Part shown: in pieces, positions 1 to 8,768 of the stretch | How positions within the stretch are numbered: the first letter of the stretch is position 1 | Layout of the letters: the number at the start of each line of letters is the position of its first letter | Source: Rhodovarius crocodyli | GTDB lineage: Bacteria; Pseudomonadota; Alphaproteobacteria; Acetobacterales; Acetobacteraceae | NCBI GenBank assembly: GCA_945901085.1 | Contig: CAMDJV010000008.1 | Span: 1 to 64,000 of the forward strand | Length of the DNA: 64,000 nucleotides | Direction of reading: 5' to 3' | Notes under the pieces: generated by a model | Told to the model about the DNA's origin: nothing | Databases searched by the model: none | What the model saw: only the letters and a program-made list of their open reading frames with translations | Made by a program: the position numbers and the translations under genes

Positions 1-647
1 AGCAGGGGGCGGCCATCGGTGCTGCGGGTGTCGTGGCCGCAATAGGTGATGATGCCTTGCGGGATGGTTTCGACCCAATGGAGCAGGCGTTCGGGGTAGC
101 CATCGCCTTGCAGGCCGGCGGCGACCTGGCCGTAGAGGGCGCGGGTGACCGGGGGTTCGGCCTTGCGGGTGCCCGCATCGGGCGGGGGGGCTGTGTGCAG
201 CATGGCGGGGTGGAAGGCGGCATGGACGAAGATGGCCGGGCCGCGGCGCAGCCAGGCGGGGGCGCGGGCGACTTCGTCGATCATGCGGTTGCGGAGCGCC
301 TCGCCATCGGGGGCGGCGGATAATTGTTCGAGCGTGCGGTCGAGGCCTTCGGTGGGGCCGCGAAAGCGGGTGCCGGTCAGGGCGCGGCGCAGCTTGTGTT
401 CGTGATTGCCGAGCAGGAAGAGGCCGGCGCCGGCATCGATCAGGCCGAAGATGCGGCGCAGCACGGCGGGGGAATCGGGGCCGCCATCGGTGAGGTCGCC
501 GAGTTGGAGGAGGAAGAGTTTTTGCGCCTCGGCGCCGGCGGCGGCGGCTTCGAAGCCGCGGGCATCGCCATGCACATCGCCGACCACGCGCAGGCCGGCG
601 AAGCCGCGGGCGTGCAGGGCCAGGGGGTCGAGATGGCGGGCGAGCAT
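1..647 (-). CDS. Metallophosphoesterase, 3' end cut by window
   Basis: Translating the minus strand from the ATG at 647 gives an open frame to the window edge (about 215 residues, no stop reached). It carries the calcineurin-like phosphoesterase signature in order: GDVHGD near residue 25, GDLTDGG near residue 53, GNHEHK near residue 80, and later histidines (FVHAAFH, YCGHDTR) that fit the remaining metal ligands. This is the PPP-type Ser/Thr phosphatase or diadenosine tetraphosphatase-like superfamily; the exact substrate cannot be told. The ATG directly follows the photolyase stop codon with no gap, so the two genes are probably co-transcribed and translationally coupled. The C-terminus lies outside the window. 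Confidence 0.85.
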   Translation of the reverse strand, partial: MLARHLDPLALHARGFAGLRVVGDVHGDARGFEAAAAGAEAQKLFLLQLGDLTDGGPDSPAVLRRIFGLIDAGAGLFLLGNHEHKLRRALTGTRFRGPTEGLDRTLEQLSAAPDGEALRNRMIDEVARAPAWLRRGPAIFVHAAFHPAMLHTAPPPDAGTRKAEPPVTRALYGQVAAGLQGDGYPERLLHWVETIPQGIITYCGHDTRSTDGRPL

Positions 648-2036
648 TCAGGCCGCCTGTTTGAGCGCGGCATAGGCGGCGAGGGCGCGGGCGCGGCCTT
701 CGGCATGGGGGATGATGGGTGGGGGGTAGCCCTGCGGCGGGCGGGGGGCGGCCCAGGGTTGGTGGAGGAATTTGGCGGGCAGGGCCGCCACTTCGGGCAC
801 CCAGGCGCGGGTATAGGCGCCATCGGCGTCGAATTTCTCGCCCTGCAGCACGGGGTTGAAGATACGAAAATAGGGTGAGGCATCGGCGCCGCAGCCCGCC
901 ACCCATTGCCAGGAGGCGCTATTGGCCGCGAGGTCGCCATCGACCAGCGTGTCCCAGAACCAGGCCTCGCCATCCTGCCAGGGTTGCAGCAGGTGTTTGA
1001 CCAGGAAACTCGCGGTGATCATCCGCACGCGGTTGTGCATCCAGCCGGTGGCCCAGAGTTGGCGCATGCCGGCATCGATGATGGGGTAGCCGGTCTCGCC
1101 GCGCTGCCAGGCGCGCAGGAAGCGGGGGTTAGGCTGCCAGGGGAAGTTTTCGAAGGTTTTCTGCAAGGGGGCTTCGGGCATTTCCGGGCGGTGCCAGAGC
1201 AGATGATGGGCGAATTCGCGCCAGAGGATTTCCTTGAGGAAGGTGTGCGGGCCGGCGGCGCCGCCAGCGCGGGCGGCGTGCCAGACCTGGCGGGGGGAGA
1301 TTTCGCCAAAGCGCAGATGGGGGCTGAGGCCGGAGGTGCCGTGGGGAAGGCCGGGGAGGTTGCGTTGGGTGTCGTAGCCGGCGAGTTCGGCGGTGCCGAA
1401 GCGGGCGAGGCGGGTGGCGGCGCCGGCCTCGCCGGGAGTCCAATGCTTGGGGAAGGCGTCTGCCCAGTGGCGGGTGGGGAGGAGGGCGAGGGCGGGCAGG
1501 TCCAGGCCGGGTTGGGCGGGGGCGGCGGTGAGGGCTGGTATGGGCAGGGGCGGGGCGGGCTCGCCCAGGGCGAAAATGGCGCGGGAGAAGGGGGTATAGA
1601 CGGCATAGGGGTTGCCCTGGCCGGTGCGGATGCGGTGCGGTTCGTGCAACAGGGCGCCGCTATGCAGGGTGAGGCTGCGGCCGGTGGTGGCGAGGGCGGC
1701 GGCGAGTTTGGCGTCGCGCGCGCGGGCCCAGGGCTCGTAAAGCCTTGCGGCATGGATGGTGCGGGCGCCGGTGCGGGCGGCGAGGTCGGCCAGCAGGGCG
1801 ACGGCATCGCCTTGCAGCAGCAGCAATTCCAGGCCACGGACGCGCAGCGAGGCCTGCAAGGCGGCAAGCGCGTGGTGCAGCCACCAGCGCTGGGCGCCAC
1901 CATGGGCATGGGGGCCGGCGGCGGCGTCATCCAGGATATAGACCGGCAGGACCGGGCCGGTGGTGGTGGCGGCGTGCAGGGCGGGGTTATCGGCCAGGCG
2001 GAGATCCTGCCGGAACCACAGGATGGTCTGGGTCAT
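648..2036 (-). CDS. phrB: Deoxyribodipyrimidine photolyase (class I)
   Basis: 462 residues, the normal length for a class I cyclobutane pyrimidine dimer photolyase of the cryptochrome/photolyase family, which repairs UV dimers using light and FAD. The N-terminus (ILWFRQDLRLADNPAL) is the typical start of the alpha/beta antenna-binding domain. The C-terminal FAD domain shows TSGLSPHLRFGEISPRQVW, the GYPIIDAGMRQLWATGWMHN block, DGDLAANSASWQWVAG and YFRIFNP. All key blocks are intact. The start ATG has only a weak Shine-Dalgarno. The gene stands 49 bp downstream of the ABC transporter ATPase gene and is followed immediately by the phosphoesterase. Confidence 0.95.
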   Translation of the reverse strand: MTQTILWFRQDLRLADNPALHAATTTGPVLPVYILDDAAAGPHAHGGAQRWWLHHALAALQASLRVRGLELLLLQGDAVALLADLAARTGARTIHAARLYEPWARARDAKLAAALATTGRSLTLHSGALLHEPHRIRTGQGNPYAVYTPFSRAIFALGEPAPPLPIPALTAAPAQPGLDLPALALLPTRHWADAFPKHWTPGEAGAATRLARFGTAELAGYDTQRNLPGLPHGTSGLSPHLRFGEISPRQVWHAARAGGAAGPHTFLKEILWREFAHHLLWHRPEMPEAPLQKTFENFPWQPNPRFLRAWQRGETGYPIIDAGMRQLWATGWMHNRVRMITASFLVKHLLQPWQDGEAWFWDTLVDGDLAANSASWQWVAGCGADASPYFRIFNPVLQGEKFDADGAYTRAWVPEVAALPAKFLHQPWAAPRPPQGYPPPIIPHAEGRARALAAYAALKQAA

Positions 2037-2085
2037 CGCTTGTGTCTAACCCATGATGGGCTGGGATGACATCACCGGGGGGCGG

Positions 2086-3114
2086 TCAGGAGAGGATCGC
2101 CCTGCCCTCCTCCACCGCGTGGCAGGCGACTTCTGCACCCAGGCTGGGGCGCAATTCCGGCCGCTCCTGCCGGCAGCGATCATTGGCCAGCGGGCAGCGG
2201 GGGTGGAAGGCGCAGCCACTGGGCGGCGTGATGGGGGATGGCACCTCGCCGCCCACCGGGATGCGGCTGCGCCCGGTCATGTCGAGATCGGGGATCGCCT
2301 CCATCAGCGCCCTTGTGTAGGGGTGCTGGGGGGTGGTGAAGAGGGTTTCGGAGGCGGCCGATTCGACGATGCGGCCGAGATACATCACGCCGATGCGGTC
2401 ACTCACCTGGCGGACCACGGCCAGATTGTGGCTGATGAAGAGGAAGGTGAGGCCGAGGCGGGCCTGGAGATCCTTCATCAGGTTGAGGATTTGCGCCTGC
2501 ACCGAGACATCGAGCGCCGAGGTGGGCTCATCGCAGACCAGGAATTCCGGGTTGGAGGAGAGGGCGCGGGCGATGGAGATGCGCTGGCGCTGGCCGCCGG
2601 AGAATTCATGCGGGAATTTTTGCGCGTCGAGCGGCGAGAGGCCGACCTGGGTGAGCAATTCGCCCACCCGCTTTTGCTGCGCGTCGCGGCCTTCGACCAG
2701 TTTGAAGGCGCGCAGTGGTTCGGCGATGATATCGGCCACCCGCCAGCGCGGGTTCAGCGACGCGTAGGGGTCCTGGAAGATCATCTGCATGCGGCTGCGC
2801 TGCGCGGGGTCTGAGCGCGCGGTGGCGAGGGATTGGCCGTCGAAGCGAATCTCGCCGCGGGTTGGGCCATAGAGGCCGACCACCAGCCGGGCCACGGTGG
2901 ATTTGCCGCAGCCGGATTCGCCGACCAGCGAGAGGGTGGTGCCTTTGGGGATGGCGAAGGAAATGCCATCCACCGCGCGCAGCGTGCGCCGGCCTTCGCG
3001 GCTGAGCAGGCGTTGCAGGGCGGGGCGGGAGACGTCGAAAAAACGGGCGAGGTCGCGGGTTTCGAGCATCGCCGCTGGCGGCGTGGGGGATGCTGCGGTG
3101 GGGGTGTCGCTCAT
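2086..3114 (-). CDS. dppF: Peptide-type ABC importer ATPase, OppF/DppF
   Basis: 342 residues. ABC ATPase of the oligopeptide/dipeptide importer family, powering uptake across the inner membrane. Walker A is GESGCGKST, the signature is SGGQRQR, and Walker B is [12 protein letters not shown]. The C-terminal extension with [14 protein letters not shown] is the oligopeptide/nickel transporter C-terminal motif with cysteines that hold a 4Fe-4S cluster or metal in relatives. The start overlaps the stop of dppD by four bases (ATGA). It is the last gene of a five-gene importer operon. The substrate (dipeptide, oligopeptide, glutathione, nickel) cannot be decided from sequence. Confidence 0.9.
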   Translation of the reverse strand: MSDTPTAASPTPPAAMLETRDLARFFDVSRPALQRLLSREGRRTLRAVDGISFAIPKGTTLSLVGESGCGKSTVARLVVGLYGPTRGEIRFDGQSLATARSDPAQRSRMQMIFQDPYASLNPRWRVADIIAEPLRAFKLVEGRDAQQKRVGELLTQVGLSPLDAQKFPHEFSGGQRQRISIARALSSNPEFLVCDEPTSALDVSVQAQILNLMKDLQARLGLTFLFISHNLAVVRQVSDRIGVMYLGRIVESAASETLFTTPQHPYTRALMEAIPDLDMTGRSRIPVGGEVPSPITPPSGCAFHPRCPLANDRCRQERPELRPSLGAEVACHAVEEGRAILS

Positions 3115-4082
3115 GCGGGGGCTCCGGGGGCGTAGAGCCAGCAGGCGGCGTCGGTCGGGCCGGCGGGGATGAGGTCTGGGCGCTCCACCATGCAGCGGCT
3201 GAAGACGCGGGGGCAGCGCGGATTATAGGCGCAGCCCTGGGGGATGGCGGAGAGGCGGGGCATGGAGCCTTCAATGGCGGCGAGTTTATCGACGCGGCGA
3301 TCCATCGGCGGGATGGAGGCCATGAGGCCGGCGCTATAGGGGTGGCGGGCCTGCTTCACCACCTCGCGCACCGGGCCGATTTCGGCGATGCGGCCGGCAT
3401 ACATCACCGCCACACGGTCCGCCGTTTCGGCGATGACGCCCATGTCGTGGGTGACGAGCATCATGGCGGTGCCCTGGTCGCGGGCGAGGCCTTTGAGGAG
3501 TGCGATCACCTGGGCCTGGATGGAGACGTCCAGCGCGGTGGTGGGTTCGTCGGCGACGATGAGTTTGGGCTCGGCGCAGAGGGCGAGGGCGATGACCACG
3601 CGCTGGCGCATGCCGCCGGAGAATTCATGCGGGTAGCTGTCGATGCGCTGGGCGGCGGCGGGGATGCCGACGCGCTCCAGCCATTCGATGGCCCGCGCCC
3701 GGGCCTGGGCGGGGTTGAGGGGGAGATGGGTGGTGATGGTTTCGACCAATTGCCGCCCCACGGTGTAAAGCGGGTTCAGGGTGGTCAGCGGGTCCTGGAA
3801 GATGGCGCCGATCTGCTTGCCGCGGATGCGGCGCATATCATCGTAGCGCAAATTGTCGATGCGCCGGCCTTCGAGAAGGATCTGGCCGCCGGCGATGCGG
3901 CCGGGGGGTTCGAGCAGGCCGATGATGGCCGCACCGGTCATGGATTTGCCGGCACCCGATTCGCCGACGACGCCCAGCACCTCGCCGGGGGCGATGGAGA
4001 AGGAGACGTCGTCTAGCGCCACCAGGGTGCCGCGGCGGGTGGGGAATTCGACGCGGAGGTTGCGGAGTTCGAGGAGGCTCAT
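3111..4082 (-). CDS. dppD: Peptide-type ABC importer ATPase, OppD/DppD
   Basis: 323 residues, the other ATPase subunit of the peptide importer. Walker A is GESGAGKS, the signature is SGGMRQR, Walker B is [12 protein letters not shown], and the C-terminal [14 protein letters not shown] motif matches the oligopeptide transporter extension. In this family DppD and DppF form the heterodimeric nucleotide-binding unit on the cytoplasmic side. A Shine-Dalgarno-like AGGGTGG precedes the ATG. A 49-bp gap separates it from dppC upstream, and it overlaps dppF by four bases. Confidence 0.9.
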   Translation of the reverse strand: MSLLELRNLRVEFPTRRGTLVALDDVSFSIAPGEVLGVVGESGAGKSMTGAAIIGLLEPPGRIAGGQILLEGRRIDNLRYDDMRRIRGKQIGAIFQDPLTTLNPLYTVGRQLVETITTHLPLNPAQARARAIEWLERVGIPAAAQRIDSYPHEFSGGMRQRVVIALALCAEPKLIVADEPTTALDVSIQAQVIALLKGLARDQGTAMMLVTHDMGVIAETADRVAVMYAGRIAEIGPVREVVKQARHPYSAGLMASIPPMDRRVDKLAAIEGSMPRLSAIPQGCAYNPRCPRVFSRCMVERPDLIPAGPTDAACWLYAPGAPA

Positions 4083-4131
4083 TGGTCGCCACCCTGCGGG
4101 CGCGGGGCCAGGAATTGTTTGACCATGGGCA

Positions 4132-5034
4132 TCACCGCAGCTTCGGGTTCAGGGCGTCGCGCAGCCAATCGCCCAGCAGGTTGACGGAGAGCACCATGAT
4201 GATGAGCGCGACGCCGGGGAAGATGGTGATCCACCATTCGCCGCTGAACAGAAAATCATTGCCGATGCGAATGAGGGTGCCGAGCGAGGGCTGGGTGGGG
4301 GGGACGCCGACGCCGAGGAAGGAGAGCGTGGCCTCGGCGAGGATGGCGAGTGCGAGGTTGAGGGTGCCGATGACCAGCACCGGGCCCAGCACATTGGGCA
4401 GCACGTGTTGCACCATGATCTTGAAGCGGCCGAGGCCGATGACGCGCGCGGCCAGGACATATTCCTTGTTGCGCTCCACCAGGGTGGAGCCGCGCACGGT
4501 GCGGGCGAATTTTGGCCATTCGGAGACGCCGATGGCCAGGATGACGACGAAGAGGGCGATCTGGTCATGCACCTCACGCGGGACGGCGGCGCGGACGATG
4601 CCGTCGATCAGCAGGGCGACGAGGATGGAGGGGAAGGTGAGTTGGATATCGGCGATGCGCATGAGCACAGCATCGACCGTGCCGCCGAGATAGCCGGCCA
4701 GGAGGCCGACCGAGACGCCGAGGCATGTGGCGAAGATGGTGGCCGAAAAGCCGACCAGCAGCGAGACGCGGGCGCCATACATGATGGCCGAGAGCATGTC
4801 GCGGCCCTGGTCATCGGTGCCGAGCGGGTAGAGCGGGTCGCCCTCCATGGTCCAGGATGGCGGTTTGAAGGCGTCCATCAATTGCAGTGAGGCGAGGTCG
4901 AAGGGGTTGTGCGGCGCGAGCCAGGGGGCGGCCACGGCACCGGCGATGCAGATGAAGGCGACGATTGCCGAGCCCATCGTCAGCCAGGAGCGGGTGAAGG
5001 AGAACCAGATATCGCTGTCGAAAAAAGCCCTCAT
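4132..5034 (-). CDS. dppC: Peptide-type ABC importer permease, DppC
   Basis: 300 residues. Inner-membrane permease of the BPD transporter family, DppC/OppC subgroup: an N-terminal membrane anchor (MGSAIVAFICIAGAVAAP), a periplasmic segment with PLYPLGTDDQGRDMLS, and an EAA loop region ending LGVGVPPTQPSLG. I chose the ATG at 5034 because it overlaps the dppB stop by four bases (ATGA) and starts the family-typical N-terminus. The same frame stays open upstream of this ATG, but there it runs through dppB and is not coding. Confidence 0.92.
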   Translation of the reverse strand: MRAFFDSDIWFSFTRSWLTMGSAIVAFICIAGAVAAPWLAPHNPFDLASLQLMDAFKPPSWTMEGDPLYPLGTDDQGRDMLSAIMYGARVSLLVGFSATIFATCLGVSVGLLAGYLGGTVDAVLMRIADIQLTFPSILVALLIDGIVRAAVPREVHDQIALFVVILAIGVSEWPKFARTVRGSTLVERNKEYVLAARVIGLGRFKIMVQHVLPNVLGPVLVIGTLNLALAILAEATLSFLGVGVPPTQPSLGTLIRIGNDFLFSGEWWITIFPGVALIIMVLSVNLLGDWLRDALNPKLR

Positions 5035-5999
5035 CGGCGTGTCCTCAGCCGCGGATCGACGGCGTAATAAAGCAGGTCCACGATCAGGTTGATGACCACG
5101 AAGACCAGCGCGATGAGCATAAGATAGGCCGCCATCACCGGGATATCGGCCGCGCCGACGGATTGGATGAAGAGCAGGCCCATGCCCGGCCATTGGAACA
5201 CCGTCTCGGTGACGATGGCGAAGGCGATGATGGCGCCCAATTGCAGGCCAGCGATGGTGATGACCGGCACCAGGGTGTTTTTCAGCGCGTGGCCGAAATT
5301 GATCGCGCGGTTGGACAGGCCGCGGGCGCGGGCGAATTTGATGTAGTCGGTGCGCATGACTTCCAGCATTTCGGCGCGCACCAGGCGCATGATGAGGGTG
5401 AGCTGGAAGAGGCCCAGCGTGACGGCGGGCAGGATGAGAGCCTTCACGCCCGACCAGGTGGTGAAGCCGGTGGCCCAGAAGCCGAGCGGGCGGACATCGC
5501 CACGGCCGAAACTGGGCAGCCAGCCGAGCCAGACGGCGAAGGTGAGGATGAGCAGGATGCCGATGAGAAAGGTGGGCAGCGAGACGCCGATGAGGCTGAA
5601 GGTGAGGAAAAACCGGCTCAGCCAGGAATTGCGGTACAGGCCGGTATAGACGCCCATGGGCACGCCCACCGCCATGGCGATGAAGGCGGCGCAAAGGGCG
5701 AGTTCGAGGGTGGCGGGGGCGCGCTCACCGATCAGTTCCGCCACCGGGCGGCTGAGGCGGTAGGAGAGGCCGAATTCACCCTGCACCGCATTGCCCAGGA
5801 AGGTGAGGAACTGGACGAAGAAGGGCTTGTCGAGGCCGAGGGATGCCACGAGTTCGGTGCGCTGGGCCTCGGTGAAATCCTGGCCGAGCATGATGCTCAC
5901 CGGGTCACCCACATAGGCGAACATGGCGAAGCTGATGAAGCTGACGACGAGCATCACCGGCAGGGCCTGGAGGATGCGCGAGATGATGAATGCGAACAT
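5031..5999 (-). CDS. dppB: Peptide-type ABC importer permease, DppB
   Basis: 322 residues, polytopic permease of the DppB/OppB subgroup. The N-terminus MFAFIISRILQALPVMLVV is the standard first helix. About six membrane segments follow, with the EAA loop around ADIPVMAAYLML. It pairs with DppC to form the translocation channel. It lies 26 bp after the binding-protein gene and overlaps dppC by four bases. The operon order, binding protein then B, C, D and F, is the classic dpp/opp order. Confidence 0.92.
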   Translation of the reverse strand: MFAFIISRILQALPVMLVVSFISFAMFAYVGDPVSIMLGQDFTEAQRTELVASLGLDKPFFVQFLTFLGNAVQGEFGLSYRLSRPVAELIGERAPATLELALCAAFIAMAVGVPMGVYTGLYRNSWLSRFFLTFSLIGVSLPTFLIGILLILTFAVWLGWLPSFGRGDVRPLGFWATGFTTWSGVKALILPAVTLGLFQLTLIMRLVRAEMLEVMRTDYIKFARARGLSNRAINFGHALKNTLVPVITIAGLQLGAIIAFAIVTETVFQWPGMGLLFIQSVGAADIPVMAAYLMLIALVFVVINLIVDLLYYAVDPRLRTRR

Positions 6000-6025
6000 T
6001 TATCGCCCTCCTTGTGCGGGGGCGG

Positions 6026-7606
6026 TCATTGCACCACCGCCCAGCGGAAATAGGGCTGGTTATTGGCCATATGCGGGATTTGAATATTGCTGCGCATGGC
6101 CCAGGGGATCATTTGGTGGTGCAGCGGGATTTGGGGCACATCCTCGCGGTAGAGGCGCAGCGCCTCGCTGATGGCGGCCTGGCGGGCGGGACCACTTTGG
6201 GTTTTCATCCGCTCGATCAGCGCATCCATCGCCGGGCTGGAATAGCGCCCGTAATTCCAGGTGCCGCCATCGCCATTATTGCTCACATCGCGGGTGGAGA
6301 GCAGGGATTGGAAGGAATAGAGCGCATCGAGCGTGGGCACGCCCCAGCCGAGCAGATAGGCCGAAGTATCGGCGCGCTGGATTTGCGCGAAGAAGGGGGC
6401 GAGGGGCTGGGATTTCAGCGCGGTGCGCACGCCCACCCGCGCCCACATCGCCGCCACTGCCTGGCAGATTTGTTCGTCATTGATGTAGCGGTTGTTCGGG
6501 CAATCGAGGGTGAGGGCAAAGCCCTGCGGGTAGCCGGCCTCGGCCAAGAGGGCGCGGGCGCGGGCGGGGTCATAGGGCAGGCGCTGGTCCTGGGCGGGGT
6601 CATAGCCCTGCACCTGCTCGGGGAAGAGGGCGCCGGTGGGGACGGATTGGCCGCGCATGGTCACGCGCTGGATCGCGGCAATGTCGATGGCGTGGTAGAG
6701 CGCCTGCCGGACGCGCAGGTCACGCAAGGGGTTGCGGCCGCGCACATCGGAATAGAGCAATTCATCGCGCGCCACATCCATGGCGATGAAGATGGTGCGC
6801 ACCTCCGGGCCTTCCAGCACGCGCAGGCCGGGGGCGGTGCGCAGGCGCTGCAAATCCTGCAAGGGCGGGTCGAGCACGAAGTCGATTTCGTTGGACATGA
6901 GGGCGGCTACGCGGGTGGCATCCGAGGCGATGGGGCGGAAGATGATCTCGGTGACATTGCCGTTATTGGGGTTGGCCCAGCCCCACCAATCGGTGTTGCG
7001 GGTCAGCACGGTGCGAACATCGGGTTCGCGGCTGGTGAGGCGGAAGGCGCCGGTGCCGTTCACGTTGCGGACGGTGTGGGTTTCCTCGCGGTTGCGGGTG
7101 TTTTGCGGGCGGGCGGCGTTGTTCCGCTCGGACCAGGCGCGGCTCATCATGAAGATCGAGGCGATCTTATTGGGCAGGATGGGGTCGATGATGCGGGTGA
7201 TGATGTCCACCGTCAGCGCATCGACGGGTTCGACGCGGGTGATGGTGTCAACAAAGGTGCCGAAATTGCTGGAGGGTGCCTGGGCGCGGGCGATGGAGAA
7301 GACCACGTCATCGGCGGTGAAAGCCTCGCCCTCATGGAAGCGCACGCCGGGGCGCAGCGTGAAGCGCCAGCGCATGGGCTCCAGCTGTTCCCAGGCGGTG
7401 GCCAGGGCTGGTTCGAGGCCGAGGCTGCGGGAGCGGGCGATCAGCGGGTCATAGATCTGCTGCAGCACCATGGTGACGGTGCCGACATTCTGGCTATGCG
7501 GGTCCATCGTATTGGGGTCGCCACTGGCGGCCCAGCGGATGCTGCGCGCCTCTGCGCCCGACAAAAAAAGCGCCACGGCCAGTGCCGCGAGCCAGAAACT
7601 GCGCAT
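6026..7606 (-). CDS. ABC importer periplasmic binding protein, SBP family 5
   Basis: 526 residues. An N-terminal signal peptide (MRSFWLAALAVALFLSGAEA, signal peptidase I type, no lipobox) indicates a soluble periplasmic protein. The mature part starts RSIRWAASGDPNTMDPHSQN, which with FTLRPGVRFHEGEAFTADDV identifies the bacterial extracellular solute-binding protein family 5 (DppA/OppA type). It delivers the substrate to the DppBC permease. First gene of the importer operon. The family covers peptides, glutathione, nickel and oligosaccharides, so the substrate is open. Confidence 0.9.
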   Translation of the reverse strand: MRSFWLAALAVALFLSGAEARSIRWAASGDPNTMDPHSQNVGTVTMVLQQIYDPLIARSRSLGLEPALATAWEQLEPMRWRFTLRPGVRFHEGEAFTADDVVFSIARAQAPSSNFGTFVDTITRVEPVDALTVDIITRIIDPILPNKIASIFMMSRAWSERNNAARPQNTRNREETHTVRNVNGTGAFRLTSREPDVRTVLTRNTDWWGWANPNNGNVTEIIFRPIASDATRVAALMSNEIDFVLDPPLQDLQRLRTAPGLRVLEGPEVRTIFIAMDVARDELLYSDVRGRNPLRDLRVRQALYHAIDIAAIQRVTMRGQSVPTGALFPEQVQGYDPAQDQRLPYDPARARALLAEAGYPQGFALTLDCPNNRYINDEQICQAVAAMWARVGVRTALKSQPLAPFFAQIQRADTSAYLLGWGVPTLDALYSFQSLLSTRDVSNNGDGGTWNYGRYSSPAMDALIERMKTQSGPARQAAISEALRLYREDVPQIPLHHQMIPWAMRSNIQIPHMANNQPYFRWAVVQ

Positions 7607-7666
7607 TGCTGTGTCTCCCGTATTACAACCCGTATAGGTCGGGCGGGGCTGGCGGGAAAGGGCGGG

Positions 7667-8713
7667 TTAGTCTGGCCCGTTGGGTTTGAGCCCCTGATCT
7701 GCCCAATCCTTGATCACCGAATAGCCCACCGCCAAAAGAACCGGCCCGAGGAAGAGCCCCAGCAGGCCAAAGGCGAGCACGCCACCCAGCGCGCCGAGCA
7801 GGCTGAGCAGCAGCGGCAGATCGGCACCGCGGGCGATGAACCAGGGGCGCACCACATTATCGGCCGAGGAAATGCCCAAGCCGCCATAGAGCAGCATGAA
7901 GACGCCCCAGCCCAGGCTGCCCTGGCTGAACAGCCATAATGCGGCGGGAATCCAGATCAGCGGCGCGCCCACTGGCAGGATGGAAATGCAGCCGGTGATG
8001 ACCCCCAGCAGCACCGGTTGCGGCACGCCGGCCAGCCAGAGGCCGAAAAACGCCATGCCGCCCTGGACGACAGCCGTGCCCACCAGGCCCAGAACGACGC
8101 CGCGGGTGACATTGGCGGTGAGCATGATGAGGTGCTCGGCCTGGCCACCGGCCAGGCGCTTGGTCATGGCCTGGATGCGCAGGGCGATGGCCTCGCCATC
8201 ACGGTAGAAGAAGAAGGCGAGGAAGATGGCCACCAGCATTTCCACCACGCCGCCCAGCAGCGAGAGGAGCATGGCGAGTGCGGCCTGGGCGAGGGTGCCG
8301 GCATAGGGGCGGATGAGGGCGAGGAGCGCCGTGGTGTCGGAGGCGATGCCGCGCCACCAATCGGCGGCCATCTCGCCGATCATCGGCAGGCGCAGCAGCA
8401 TGGGCGAGATGTCGGGGGCGCCGCTATTGAGCAGCGCCTCGATTGTTTCGGCCAGCTTGTCGATCTCGGCGCGGGAATTGCTGGCGGCATAGATGAGCGG
8501 CAGCACCAGCACCAGGAAGCTGACCAGCACCATCACCAGGGCGGCCGTGGTGCGGCCCATGCGCAGGCGCTCCATCAGGGCGAGGTAAATGGGCCAGGTG
8601 CAGAAGACCAGGATGGCGGCCCAGAGCAGGGCCGAGATGAAGGGCCGGACGACCAGGAGGCAGCCAATGCCCAGGGCGATGGCGGCGGCGAGGGCAATGC
8701 TGCGCGAGGGCAT
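7667..8713 (-). CDS. AI-2E family (UPF0118) membrane transporter
   Basis: 348 residues from the ATG at 8713. That ATG is chosen because AGGAA lies at good spacing before it and the protein then begins with a membrane segment; an in-frame start at 8785 would overlap the 3' end of dnaE. About seven to eight hydrophobic helices are visible, including paired N-terminal ones and C-terminal LGALGGVLAFGLLGLFLGP, a hallmark of the AI-2E transporter family (PerM, YdiK, TqsA). The family exports small molecules or ions, and many members are uncharacterised. It follows dnaE on the same strand by 55 bp. Specific substrate unknown. Confidence 0.88.
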   Translation of the reverse strand: MPSRSIALAAAIALGIGCLLVVRPFISALLWAAILVFCTWPIYLALMERLRMGRTTAALVMVLVSFLVLVLPLIYAASNSRAEIDKLAETIEALLNSGAPDISPMLLRLPMIGEMAADWWRGIASDTTALLALIRPYAGTLAQAALAMLLSLLGGVVEMLVAIFLAFFFYRDGEAIALRIQAMTKRLAGGQAEHLIMLTANVTRGVVLGLVGTAVVQGGMAFFGLWLAGVPQPVLLGVITGCISILPVGAPLIWIPAALWLFSQGSLGWGVFMLLYGGLGISSADNVVRPWFIARGADLPLLLSLLGALGGVLAFGLLGLFLGPVLLAVGYSVIKDWADQGLKPNGPD

Positions 8714-8768
8714 GGCGGTTTCCTGCTTCAGGCCAAGGTAGAAATGGAAGGGGCGGGGGGCTGGGGCA

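Noticed and set aside
5990-7939. 649-codon plus-strand open frame opposite the binding protein gene
   Set aside because: Antisense shadow; no signal, no motif, overlaps a clear gene.
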